The notes under the pieces: generated by a model | Databases searched by the model: none | The model's input: only the letters and a program-made list of their open reading frames with translations | Told to the model about the DNA's origin: nothing | Program-made: the position numbers and the translations under genes | Shown here: positions 7,747-15,104 of the stretch, one piece after another | Layout of the letters: every line of letters starts with the position of its first letter | Position numbering within the stretch: position 1 is the stretch's first letter | Assembly: GCA_002423465.1 (NCBI GenBank) | Contig: DIWG01000029.1 | Span: 43,127-81,510, forward strand | DNA length: 38,384 bases | Source: Syntrophaceae bacterium UBA6112 | GTDB taxonomy: Bacteria; Desulfobacterota; Syntrophia; Syntrophales; UBA5619 | Reading direction: 5' to 3'

Positions 7747-9629
7747 GATATATCTCCTTCATCAAACAATGACACCTGTTTATAGCCAGATTTCACAAAT
7801 GCTTCTTTTGCCTTCTGTGACAACCCCTTGAATTCACGAATCGTAGCCAGTTTCGCTGATTTCCCATGTCTAGGAAGTAGAAGGAAGTGCGGCGCGAAAG
7901 CATAGGCTAAATGATACGTACCTTCCCGCCAAGGCATTTCGTCTGGATTTCTAGAACCGACATTAGGGTGCAAGAGACCGTAGCTTACCGCTGTGCGAAC
8001 AAGATTCCAGTCCATATCCGATATTGTATTGTCAATCGCTACTGATGTTATTTGATCCGTTGTGAGCGGGTTCTCGTGAAGATCTGCGTGCATATACTCG
8101 CCCAACATGCAAAGAAATTTGTGTAATTCTGGTCCCACACGTGGAAAACTTCTGTATTGGTTCAGAGTACTGGTAGATAGTGTACGCATGGCGCGTGTCT
8201 GATCTGCGGGCGAAATCCTAGATGCTTTCAACCTCCGCACCATTAGTTGCTTCTGCTCGCTGGTCATTAGCATCAGAAGGGCATTGAATATCCTGATCAG
8301 ATGACGTGGGTTGTCGTCCGCACAGCGGATGGCCATTCTCGCGCCAGAGTATGCTGTAAGTGCTTTATTGCCTTTCAATTCGTCTACTTGTTTACGGAGC
8401 AGTAATGGTCCATTTATTTTTCGACTAATTGCTGGTGAAAATCCGGGGGTACCAACTAATCGGCGAGCCCTCTCAATAGTCTCAGGTGATGCATACTTCT
8501 CAAGTAACTTCATATTCTCTGATTCCAGACTCCAATCCTCTCGTTTAGGATCGAGAATTTCACTTTCGCCCAATACATCCGCTGCGCTGGGTATTTCTCT
8601 ATTATCGCTCGCTACACTTTTGAGATCGGATGCTTCAATGAGTTTTCGAAAGAGAGTCCGCCCAAACATGGTTCCAATTGTGTCTGAATCACCTCTCGCA
8701 CGTGCAGTTATGACCCGGTCTGAATCCATGTTCACGTATGCGAAGTCTTGACCAGGTACCAATGGAACACCGATATTCGTATCGAGTGTGTAATGGCAGT
8801 ATGGCATGGTTGTCAGTTTGAAAAACAGATTATCTGGATAGGCACGCATGTGTGAGTTAATGATACGATGATCCATTTCCTCGAGGAATTCCGCCTCATC
8901 AAGACATAGAAGCCAGGTACAATTAGTGTCAATCGACAGAATACGGGAAAGTTGCCTGATACCCTGACGTAATGGTGTGAAGAGTTCAAGACCGAAGGCG
9001 AGGCCCTCCGGCTTTTCATCGTCCGGAATGTGCCCTGAAGTCCTCTGAGAGAGAATCTGGATTTGTTTGCGGTAATCAGTATTCTCTAAATGTTGTCGGA
9101 GTTGTAAGAGGTCGTCGAATTCCAGCTCTGTCCCTACAATCCAGTCCTTAGAAAGTAGATGGGCCAATTCTCTTTCGGCCTGAACCTGTTTTACCTTTCC
9201 TTCAATGTAGGTTGAAATGCAGCTACACGCAATAGGGATAAAAGCAATGCAGCTTGCTATGTTGAGACGCCATTGGAATAACTCTTCACGTTCTCTCTCG
9301 TTCAACCAAGGCTTATTTCTAAGTCCGCCGACCCATTCTAAACGAGTAGGAAGATAAATCCCAATAAACTCTCGATCACGAATAGCCGACTTTGCACGGG
9401 GTTCATCCCTCGTCTTGGCCATTAATGCAAGATGATCATGTGAAAGCATTTTTGCCAAGGCTGTTTTCCCTTGACCTCGAGCACCGAGCACGACCTGGTG
9501 TTTGGCTGAAAGAAGTCGCCAGAAGGACTGGGTTGGAATGAACGTCTCAACGAGTTCTTGCATAGACAGGTTTCGGGCATTGTCGAGCTCAAAAAGGTTT
9601 CGTCTATGTTTAAACGGTTCGTTTTCCAT
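7743..9629 (-). CDS. ORC/Cdc6-like P-loop (AAA+/STAND-type) ATPase of the putative defence operon
   Basis: 628 aa from the ATG at 9629. GGAGG at 9638-9642 is 8 bases from this ATG but only 2 from the ATG at 9635, so the later one is preferred. Walker A is GARGQGKT (49-56), Walker B is LLCLDEAEF (240-248), and a sensor-2-like NPRHLIRIF lies at about 440-448. This order resembles ORC/Cdc6-type AAA ATPases. The region after about 500 may hold winged-helix and partner-binding parts. Such ATPases act as NTP-driven sensors or regulators in several prokaryotic conflict systems. It starts 14 bases after the phosphoesterase stop and overlaps the next gene by 4 bases, so the three products are very likely made together. 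Confidence 0.85.
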   Translation of the reverse strand: MENEPFKHRRNLFELDNARNLSMQELVETFIPTQSFWRLLSAKHQVVLGARGQGKTALAKMLSHDHLALMAKTRDEPRAKSAIRDREFIGIYLPTRLEWVGGLRNKPWLNEREREELFQWRLNIASCIAFIPIACSCISTYIEGKVKQVQAERELAHLLSKDWIVGTELEFDDLLQLRQHLENTDYRKQIQILSQRTSGHIPDDEKPEGLAFGLELFTPLRQGIRQLSRILSIDTNCTWLLCLDEAEFLEEMDHRIINSHMRAYPDNLFFKLTTMPYCHYTLDTNIGVPLVPGQDFAYVNMDSDRVITARARGDSDTIGTMFGRTLFRKLIEASDLKSVASDNREIPSAADVLGESEILDPKREDWSLESENMKLLEKYASPETIERARRLVGTPGFSPAISRKINGPLLLRKQVDELKGNKALTAYSGARMAIRCADDNPRHLIRIFNALLMLMTSEQKQLMVRRLKASRISPADQTRAMRTLSTSTLNQYRSFPRVGPELHKFLCMLGEYMHADLHENPLTTDQITSVAIDNTISDMDWNLVRTAVSYGLLHPNVGSRNPDEMPWREGTYHLAYAFAPHFLLLPRHGKSAKLATIREFKGLSQKAKEAFVKSGYKQVSLFDEGDIS

Positions 9630-9643
9630 AGCCATAGCCTCCG

Positions 9644-10894
9644 TTAATATAATATCAAGTCCTTCAGAGTTTGGTACATACTCTCTCGTCCTAACTTTTG
9701 TGCCATCCTTTTAAACGCCTCGAGCGCACTATTGAGAGGGAGGTGCTTCAGATCCGGGAATTCTTCAATAATTTTCTTCCATAGTATGTGGTCGTGTGTC
9801 AGCAGCCACTGTCTAATAAAAGGCTCAAGGCGCGCATCAAGCTCATGTGGCATTACATAGCTTCCAAATGGAATGACATGATGAATGCCACTTGTCGATT
9901 CTTCACTTGGGATCCATCCCTTGTAATGGTTATTAGTCCAACTCGTGATTTTGCCTTTGATCAGATTCTCGCTGCCATCTCTCCCATCTATGGTCACAAT
10001 ATGAAACTGATTATCTACAGTTCCCGCCCATTGGGTATCTATCTCAACAGAAAAACTGCCAGAACAAAGGATTGGGAGATGAGAATAGGTTGCCGTGCTG
10101 TGAGTGTCGAAACGTGGATGATGTCTGTGCCCGTGGATTAGCATATCAAAACTATTCTCATGGAGAAGATCAAGCAGGCCCTCAGCATTCGTTATCAGGC
10201 TGAAATCGGCTTCACGGGGTATAGGCATGTTGAAGTTGAGTACGTGATGATGAACTATGAATAGACGAACGCGGCCATCCGGAGGGCCTATTCGAGCTAG
10301 GTAATCACGCATCTCCTTAAAATGATCCGGATCTGCAAGTCCATGATGTGCAACCTCTTTGTTTACGGGCAAATCGTGGCTGGCTGAGTTATAGCTAACT
10401 ACAAGGAGATCTTTAAAGTTCCATACAATGAAATGCGGCGGAGCGAAAACGTCGCCTTCACCTTTGTCCACAAGTTTTTTAAAATGGAAGTCTTTATGAC
10501 CTATTGGTATATATCTCTGGCCCCACCGCACACCAGTATTATCGTTTGGATCAAACGCGGTCCAGTCCACGTCATGGTTTCCGGGAGCAAACACAATGTT
10601 GTCGTGCGGCACAGTGAGTGCATCGGCTGCCTGAAGTATGAATTCAGAAGAGAGTTTTACTTCGGGTGGGTCCGCTCGATTGGTGATATCACCAGGAAGA
10701 ACAAGGTAGTCTGCGGTGATCTCATCTTTCTTATTCAGAACGAATTCGATAAACTTACGTCTATAAGCATCTTCTGTCTTTCTATTGTATCTATCGCGAT
10801 GTTTCCTTGCGGTAACCGGTGGTTCAGGGCAGAGATCCTTTGCGCGTGCTGCCAGCCCGACATGAAGATCACTCATCACTGCAAGCCTTATCAT
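9644..10894 (-). CDS. Calcineurin-like metallophosphoesterase of the putative defence operon
   Basis: 416 aa. All five metallophosphoesterase blocks are present: SDLH (D9, H11), PGDI (D69), GNHD (105-108), VHHH (215-217) and GHRHH (255-259). The residues needed for a two-metal centre therefore look intact. The family includes nucleases (Mre11/SbcD), cyclic-nucleotide phosphodiesterases and protein phosphatases. The ~130-residue C-terminal part after the catalytic domain is not recognised. Its place directly before a P-loop ATPase recalls nuclease-ATPase pairs, but the ATPase is ORC/Cdc6-like, not SbcC/Rad50-like, and shows no long coiled coil. Start ATG at 10894 with AGGGG upstream. Confidence 0.9.
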   Translation of the reverse strand: MIRLAVMSDLHVGLAARAKDLCPEPPVTARKHRDRYNRKTEDAYRRKFIEFVLNKKDEITADYLVLPGDITNRADPPEVKLSSEFILQAADALTVPHDNIVFAPGNHDVDWTAFDPNDNTGVRWGQRYIPIGHKDFHFKKLVDKGEGDVFAPPHFIVWNFKDLLVVSYNSASHDLPVNKEVAHHGLADPDHFKEMRDYLARIGPPDGRVRLFIVHHHVLNFNMPIPREADFSLITNAEGLLDLLHENSFDMLIHGHRHHPRFDTHSTATYSHLPILCSGSFSVEIDTQWAGTVDNQFHIVTIDGRDGSENLIKGKITSWTNNHYKGWIPSEESTSGIHHVIPFGSYVMPHELDARLEPFIRQWLLTHDHILWKKIIEEFPDLKHLPLNSALEAFKRMAQKLGRESMYQTLKDLILY

Positions 10895-10986
10895 TGTAGC
10901 CCCTGTAATAAATTAGGTTGGTATTATCATATTTGTTCCTGCTGCAAATGGTCTATCGCTTTTTCATACGCAGTGTGAATAACTAA

Positions 10987-11805
10987 TCAATCACCATCCG
11001 GTAGTTTGCGGTTTGAGATTAGTAGTTCGACTGCTTTGCGCCGATGTTTAGAGAAACCAGCGACGCTGCGTTGAGTTTGCGCTCGTCGAATATTCCACCC
11101 GGCGAAGGCTTCGATGGCCTCTCGACACATGGCATAGCTTACGACGAATGTTGCACCTGAGCGATCAATATCAGCGAGCGCTGCCGCGAGTCGGGCAATA
11201 TCCTCAATTCCGAAAGAGTCTGGCCCGTACTGACGGAATATCCTTCGATTTTGTACCGCATAAGGAGGATCCATGTAGACGAAATCGCCTGATTGCACAT
11301 CCTGCAATGCCTCGCTAAAATCTCTCGTTCTTATTTGTGCACAGGACAAGATTTTTGCCGCATAGCTAAGATCATCTTGCGAAGGCAGGCTTCCTGTCTT
11401 CGAGCCTGCATAAGGTACGTTGAACTTTCCACCTAAATTAGTGCGGTACAGGCCGTTAAAGCAAAACCGATTCAGGTATATGAAACGGGCGGCTCGATCG
11501 AGAGATGGACTTTTTAAAGCGTATTCCTGACGGATACAATAATAGGCATCCTCTCCAAGAGGTAGTTTCTGCAATCGGTTGTATACAGCCCGCGGGTGAT
11601 CCCGCAAATTACAAAATGTTTCGATAAGGTCGGAGTTAATATCAGATAAAAGTGCATCAGATGGTTCTATTGCGAAGAATAGTGCGGCAGAACCCATAAA
11701 AGGTTCTATATATCGTTTATGGCCATCGCCCCAATAAGGAAGCAGTTTCGGAATGAGTCGCTTCTTGCTTCCCGCCCAACGCAGAAATGGCTTGCCGTTA
11801 TGCAT
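10987..11805 (-). CDS. D12-class (Dam/DpnIIA-like) adenine-N6 DNA methyltransferase
   Basis: 272 aa. Motifs of the alpha-class adenine methyltransferases are clear: FLRWAGSKKRL at 7-17 and EPFMGSAALF at 34-43 (AdoMet binding), and catalytic DPPY at 179-182. The family methylates adenine in short sites such as GATC; the target here is unknown. ATG 11805 is chosen because it gives the usual short lead into the FLRWAG motif; a TTG at 11835 is possible. It is the first gene of the minus-strand set, 92 bp before the phosphoesterase. No type II endonuclease gene is adjacent, so it is either an orphan or the self-marking part of the operon. Confidence 0.92.
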   Translation of the reverse strand: MHNGKPFLRWAGSKKRLIPKLLPYWGDGHKRYIEPFMGSAALFFAIEPSDALLSDINSDLIETFCNLRDHPRAVYNRLQKLPLGEDAYYCIRQEYALKSPSLDRAARFIYLNRFCFNGLYRTNLGGKFNVPYAGSKTGSLPSQDDLSYAAKILSCAQIRTRDFSEALQDVQSGDFVYMDPPYAVQNRRIFRQYGPDSFGIEDIARLAAALADIDRSGATFVVSYAMCREAIEAFAGWNIRRAQTQRSVAGFSKHRRKAVELLISNRKLPDGD

Positions 11806-11843
11806 ATTCAAATCGATTCCACATACCGACTCCAATAAGTGCT

Positions 11844-11887
11844 ATTCTTGTAAGGATTACGGCTTCGCGAAGGTAATATACAAGAAT
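11844..11887. promoter_or_regulatory. Dyad symmetry over the -10 box and start site of the methylase promoter
   Basis: Perfect 9-bp inverted arms ATTCTTGTA (11844-11852) and TACAAGAAT (11879-11887) flank a 10-bp perfect palindrome CTTCGCGAAG (11863-11872). One arm overlaps the -10 region and the palindrome sits on the predicted start of transcription, which is where a repressor would bind. No regulator gene is adjacent. The methylase or the ATPase could be self-regulating, but this is inference. Confidence 0.45.
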
Positions 11888-11902
11888 GGTCATGTATGTC
11901 AA
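11875..11902 (-). promoter_or_regulatory. sigma70-type promoter for the methylase-led operon
   Basis: On the minus strand: TTGACA (11902-11897), 16-base spacer, TATATT (11880-11875). An AT-rich tract (11901-11920) just upstream could act as an UP element. Transcription should start near 11867, giving a ~60-nt leader to the ATG at 11805. Confidence 0.7.
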
Positions 11903-12168
11903 TTAATAATGATAATAATTACCTCATATTCCAGTTGCTTGGCATTGACGTTTTTTCGAAGTGTCTTCCATTGATGGTTCTTTACCAAGTTTGGCCCAAA
12001 GATCATTCCGTAGGCAAGATAACGTTATAAGACGGGGAAATAAACCGACAACCATTTGCGCCTTTCATTCGGTATTCAATGTTTTTTCCCGCGGATCGAT
12101 TATCAAGACTTGTATTTGAAGTCCTGTCTCCTGCGCAGTCACATCCTGTAAACGCGCCTATCTCATAT

Positions 12169-12190
12169 TCAGTTCGGTGCACCGAACTGA
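12169..12190. repeat. 22-bp perfect palindrome
   Basis: Half-site TCAGTTCGGTG followed by its exact complement CACCGAACTGA with no spacer. It lies in non-coding DNA next to a TTATATATA stretch, about 270 bases upstream of the methylase promoter. A perfect dyad of this length suggests a regulator or recombinase binding site. It is not followed by a T-run and so is not a standard terminator. Confidence 0.7.
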
Positions 12191-12281
12191 CTTATATATA
12201 CGATACTATTCAGAGTCCTACGCGAGCTGCTTTCATTTTAACTTTGCTTTGCTCCGTTGATTCTTCGAATTCACTCCGGTT

Positions 12282-12401
12282 TTTTCTTGTTCTCCACCAG
12301 GGCGATCTCGGCGAAGTTGCCGCCTTCGATGAAGATGCAGGGAACGTATGTGAGGCCCGCTGCCTTCAATGTTTCAAGTATCCGAGACGGCCCTTAACCC
12401 G
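12282..12401 (-). pseudogene. C-terminal remnant of an unknown gene
   Basis: The minus strand reads about 39 codons after a stop near 12401: GPSRILETLKAAGLTYVPC, then IFIEGGNFAEIALVENKKK and a stop near 12282. The stretch reads like the end of a real protein (amphipathic helix, then strands), but the upstream part is missing. No start codon with a ribosome site is seen. The parent gene is not recognised. Confidence 0.35.
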
Positions 12402-12690
12402 GGCCGGGGGACAATCTGCAAAAGATGAGGATCAATGACAAACGGGTCAGCGGAAAAGTGGAAAGCGCAAGTGTGTATGCCGGCAGACCATACACGCAAG
12501 GTCAGGGAAGATCAAGAAAAAAATGGGGAAAAGGTCGAAAATAAGGGATTTTGCATGCACGCAGGGTGGATGAAGAAATGGATATCGTGTGTTAAAAGAA
12601 GTGATAAGATGAGTCATGCATGGTAGAAGCATGACAGGAGACGGTAAAAGGGTCGCCATCCTGAAAACGAAACGATCAAGGAGACTGCCG

Positions 12691-13980
12691 ATGTCCGGAC
12701 GGATGAAGGAAGAGAGAAATAGCGGATATTATGACGAACAGGCTGAGAGGATGGACCGGGCCGACCGAGCCGCGTTCCAGGAAATGGGGACGCTGAGGTG
12801 TCTTCGCTACGCCTATGAAAAGGCGCCCGGTTATCGGAAATTTCTCGACGAAAGGGGGGTAACCCCGGCATTGATTCGGAATATCGGCGAGTTTTCCAGG
12901 ATCCCCGTCTTGAAAAAGAACCGGATGCCCGAACTGCATCGAATGGACCCGCCGTTTGGGGGATTTCTTGCCGTTCCGGTGGAAAGCCTCAAGAGAATCT
13001 ATGTCTCCCCCGGTCCCCTCTACGACCCGGAGGGACGGAAGGAGGATTACTGGGGGCTGCGCAAGTGTCTGTACAACGCAGGATTCCGTTCGGGAGATCT
13101 CGTCATGAACACCTTCTCCTACCATCTGACGCCCGCGGGAATCTTTCTCGACGAGGCTTGCAACGGCATCGGCTGCGTGATGACGCCCACCGGCGTCGGC
13201 AATACGGAAATTCAGGTCAGGACCATGCTGGAACTGAAGACCAACGGCTATCTCGGCACGGCCTCTTTTCTTTTGTCCTTGATTAAGAAAATGGAAGAGA
13301 TGGGGTATGAACCGGCCAGGGATCTTGCCATCGAGATCGCGCTTGTGGGGGGAGAGATTCTGACCCCGACCCTCAGAAAAGGGCTGAACGATTACGGTGT
13401 CATCGTGCGTCAGGCCTACATCACCGCCGAGCTGGGCGCCCTGGCCTATGAATGCCCGCGGGAAAACGGAATGCACATTGCGGATGATCAGTACCTGGAG
13501 ATCTGCGATCCATTGACCGGGGACCCGCTGCCCGCCGGCAGCGTCGGTGAGGTGGTGGTCACGAACTTCGCCAACGACTGTTATCCTCTGGTCCGTTACG
13601 GCACCGGGGATCTTTCCGCCATTGACGAGGATGAATGCACTTGCGGGAGAACCTCCCGCAGGCTTCGGGGGATCCTGGGCCGGGCGGACGAGGTGACCAA
13701 GATCCGAGGGATGTTCGTCCATCCCCGTCAGGTGGACGAAGCGGTCTCCCGGTTTGCCGGGGAGGTGGACGGGGTCAGGCTCGTCGTCACGCGAGAGGGG
13801 GACGCGGATGTGATGACCCTGGAGGTCCGTCTGAAGCCTGGTGTGCAGGGGACCGACGCTTTGATGACCGCTCTCGTGGAGAGGGTCCGGGAGACCACAA
13901 AACTCCGGGGAGATGTGGTTTTTGTCCCCGATATTCCGGAGGGCGGCAAGAAAATCGAAGACCGAAGAAAGTGGGAATAG
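12691..13980 (+). CDS. PaaK-like (phenylacetate-CoA ligase family) adenylate-forming enzyme with atypical P-loop
   Basis: 429 aa. ATG 12691 has AAGGAGA 7 bases upstream, so the in-frame codon at 12616 is not the start. The length and C-terminal layout match PaaK-type ligases: RYGTGDLSAID (A7-like), then LGRADEVTKIRGMFVHPRQV (hinge and C-terminal lid). Such enzymes join aryl or fatty carboxylates to CoA through an acyl-AMP. The usual serine/threonine-glycine-rich P-loop (SSGTTG type) is replaced near residues 105-112 by VSPGPLYD, so ATP binding may differ, or this may be a subfamily with another acceptor. A cysteine cluster (DECTCG) in the middle may bind metal. It is a single gene followed by a small membrane protein. 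Confidence 0.82.
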   Translation: MSGRMKEERNSGYYDEQAERMDRADRAAFQEMGTLRCLRYAYEKAPGYRKFLDERGVTPALIRNIGEFSRIPVLKKNRMPELHRMDPPFGGFLAVPVESLKRIYVSPGPLYDPEGRKEDYWGLRKCLYNAGFRSGDLVMNTFSYHLTPAGIFLDEACNGIGCVMTPTGVGNTEIQVRTMLELKTNGYLGTASFLLSLIKKMEEMGYEPARDLAIEIALVGGEILTPTLRKGLNDYGVIVRQAYITAELGALAYECPRENGMHIADDQYLEICDPLTGDPLPAGSVGEVVVTNFANDCYPLVRYGTGDLSAIDEDECTCGRTSRRLRGILGRADEVTKIRGMFVHPRQVDEAVSRFAGEVDGVRLVVTREGDADVMTLEVRLKPGVQGTDALMTALVERVRETTKLRGDVVFVPDIPEGGKKIEDRRKWE

Positions 13981-14105
13981 TCGTCCAGAGGTTTTTACCG
14001 CCTGCGGCTTTTCAAACGGCATCGGCATGCCGCAGCGGCGGGATTTCTGCCAGGGCCGGGATAGGATCTTGCCGGATGGCCGGACGGACGGATAAAGAGT
14101 GAATC

Positions 14106-14309
14106 ATGAATGTGGTATTGAAACGGGCGTTGATCGCTTTCGGGCTGGTCGTCTTCTGCGGCGCCGTCTTTGTCGCGGTTAAGTCCTACGGGGTCTGGGT
14201 GATTACCGCTGTGGCCGCCGTCTTGTTCATCCTGGGACTTCTTCGGAAGGATAACACGGCCGGACCGGAGGGCCGGGATGAGGCTCCGGATCGCGATGGA
14301 GAAGAATGA
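14106..14309 (+). CDS. Small two-helix membrane protein
   Basis: 67 aa. Two hydrophobic segments (about 8-26 and 29-46) joined by a short turn, then a charged, Asp/Glu-rich tail. No family is recognised. It lies 125 bases after the ligase gene on the same strand and could be part of its transcript. The ribosome site is weak (AAAGAGTG). Confidence 0.55.
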   Translation: MNVVLKRALIAFGLVVFCGAVFVAVKSYGVWVITAVAAVLFILGLLRKDNTAGPEGRDEAPDRDGEE

Positions 14310-14404
14310 TATCGGTTTCGGAGCGCTGACCGGAGTTATGCCGAGGCGCTCGTGAAGGCAGCCCGGCGTGGGCATGCGGTTGTTGCCTCATCCGGAGAAA
14401 TGGC

Positions 14405-14434
14405 TTGACTTTCCCATCCCTTTAGACTTATAGG
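14405..14434 (+). promoter_or_regulatory. Promoter-like boxes upstream of a short terminated transcript
   Basis: TTGACT at 14405-14410, then TTATAG at 14428-14433 (17-base spacer) or TATAGG at 14429-14434 (18). The -35 box is good, the -10 moderate. Confidence 0.5.
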
Positions 14435-14440
14435 TACGGC

Positions 14441-14558
14441 CAAATGCCGGGGGATGCAAGGCGGACGTCCAAAGTGCGACCGGCAGGAACCGGACATGGA
14501 CAAGATGAAGCGTAAGGTGGACCGCCCGACTCTTCAGAGTCTGGGCGGTTTTTTCTTT
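14441..14558 (+). ncRNA. Candidate ~115-nt small RNA or leader RNA upstream of the RRM protein gene
   Basis: Bounded by the promoter-like boxes at 14405-14434 and the intrinsic terminator at 14522-14558. Inside there is a CCGG-CAGGAA-CCGG hairpin and outer GTCC/GGAC pairing, so the RNA can be well folded. It matches no riboswitch class I know. It could be a free small RNA or an attenuated leader for the RNA-binding protein encoded 117 bases downstream. Confidence 0.4.
14522..14558 (+). terminator. Rho-independent terminator
   Basis: Stem CCGCCC-GACTC / GAGTC-TGGGCGG with a 4-nt loop and one bulged base, followed by TTTTTTCTTT. Confidence 0.85.
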
Positions 14559-14674
14559 GTAAGACCTTCGTGCACCGGCCGGATGCCGCGCGACACGAAC
14601 AGGCCCCGGAACCATTTTTTCCCCTCGCCAGGGAAAAAGGGAGGGGTATTCCGAAACGAATTAGGAGGCGAGCC

Positions 14675-15007
14675 ATGAACAAAAATCTGTATGTAGGGAA
14701 TCTGTCACAGAAAGTCACGGATGAGGACCTGCGGAACAATTTTTCCGAGGCGGGGGCCGTTGCATCGGTGTCCGTCATCAAGGACAAATTTTCCGGCGTG
14801 TCGCGGGGCTTCGGCTTCGTAGAGATGGAGACCGAGGAAGGCGCCCAGGAGGCGATCAAGAAGTTCAACGGCGGCGATCTGGACGGGAAGACGATTACCG
14901 TAAATGAGGCCCGGCCGAAGACGGAGTCCAGCGGACCCCGGCGGGATGACCGGGGCGGCGGCTTCCGGGGCGGGCGCGGCGGCGGCGGAGGCCGCGGCAG
15001 ATATTAG
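14675..15007 (+). CDS. RRM-type RNA-binding protein with glycine-rich tail
   Basis: 110 aa. One RNA recognition motif: RNP2 LYVGNL at 5-10 and RNP1 RGFGFVEM at 44-51, followed from about residue 89 by an Arg/Gly-rich tail ending GGRGRY. Bacterial single-RRM proteins of this kind (frequent in cyanobacteria and deltaproteobacteria) bind RNA and are often linked to cold or stress responses. ATG 14675 has AGGAGG about 7 bases upstream; the longer in-frame reading from 14570 is not needed. It is followed by a strong terminator and has its own long leader, so it is probably a single-gene unit. Confidence 0.93.
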   Translation: MNKNLYVGNLSQKVTDEDLRNNFSEAGAVASVSVIKDKFSGVSRGFGFVEMETEEGAQEAIKKFNGGDLDGKTITVNEARPKTESSGPRRDDRGGGFRGGRGGGGGRGRY

Positions 15008-15062
15008 TGATCCGGAGTAAATCCCCGGCTCTGCCGGAGGATGCTTGTTGATGATCAAAATA

Positions 15063-15104
15063 CCGGTTGACTCCAGGTTTCGGCCCGGATCAACCGGTTT
15101 TTTT
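15063..15104 (+). terminator. Rho-independent terminator of the RRM gene
   Basis: Perfect 8-bp stem CCGGTTGA (15063-15070) / TCAACCGG (15090-15097) followed by seven T. The convergent rmuC stop at 15103 lies inside it. Confidence 0.88.

Larger units (their letters stand above)
11903..12690. other. Long intergenic region on the outer flank of the accessory island
   Basis: About 790 bases with no intact gene. It holds the upstream AT-rich tract of the methylase promoter, a 22-bp perfect palindrome (12169-12190), a short minus-strand gene remnant (about 12282-12401), and then sequence whose composition shifts back to that of the GC-rich host. The small open frames here have no ribosome site or recognisable product. 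Confidence 0.5.
14310..14674. other. Intergenic region with promoter and terminator ahead of the RRM gene
   Basis: No credible gene. It contains a promoter-like pair at 14405-14434 and a strong intrinsic terminator at 14522-14558 (listed separately), so a short transcript is probable. A good ribosome site (TAGGAGGCG) for the RRM gene lies at its right end. Confidence 0.5.

Noticed and set aside
9629..9644. SbcCD/Rad50-Mre11 pair
   Set aside because: The ATPase lacks long coiled coils and a zinc hook and has ORC/Cdc6-like motif spacing, so the phosphoesterase-ATPase pair is not SbcCD.
12079..12438. 119-codon plus-strand frame in the island flank
   Set aside because: No ribosome site, it crosses the 22-bp palindrome, and the opposite strand gives a more protein-like remnant.
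14441..14558. GEMM (cyclic di-GMP/cGAMP) riboswitch upstream of the RRM gene
   Set aside because: The GGATGCAAGG stretch is only loosely similar; the conserved GEMM core and tetraloop receptor are not present.
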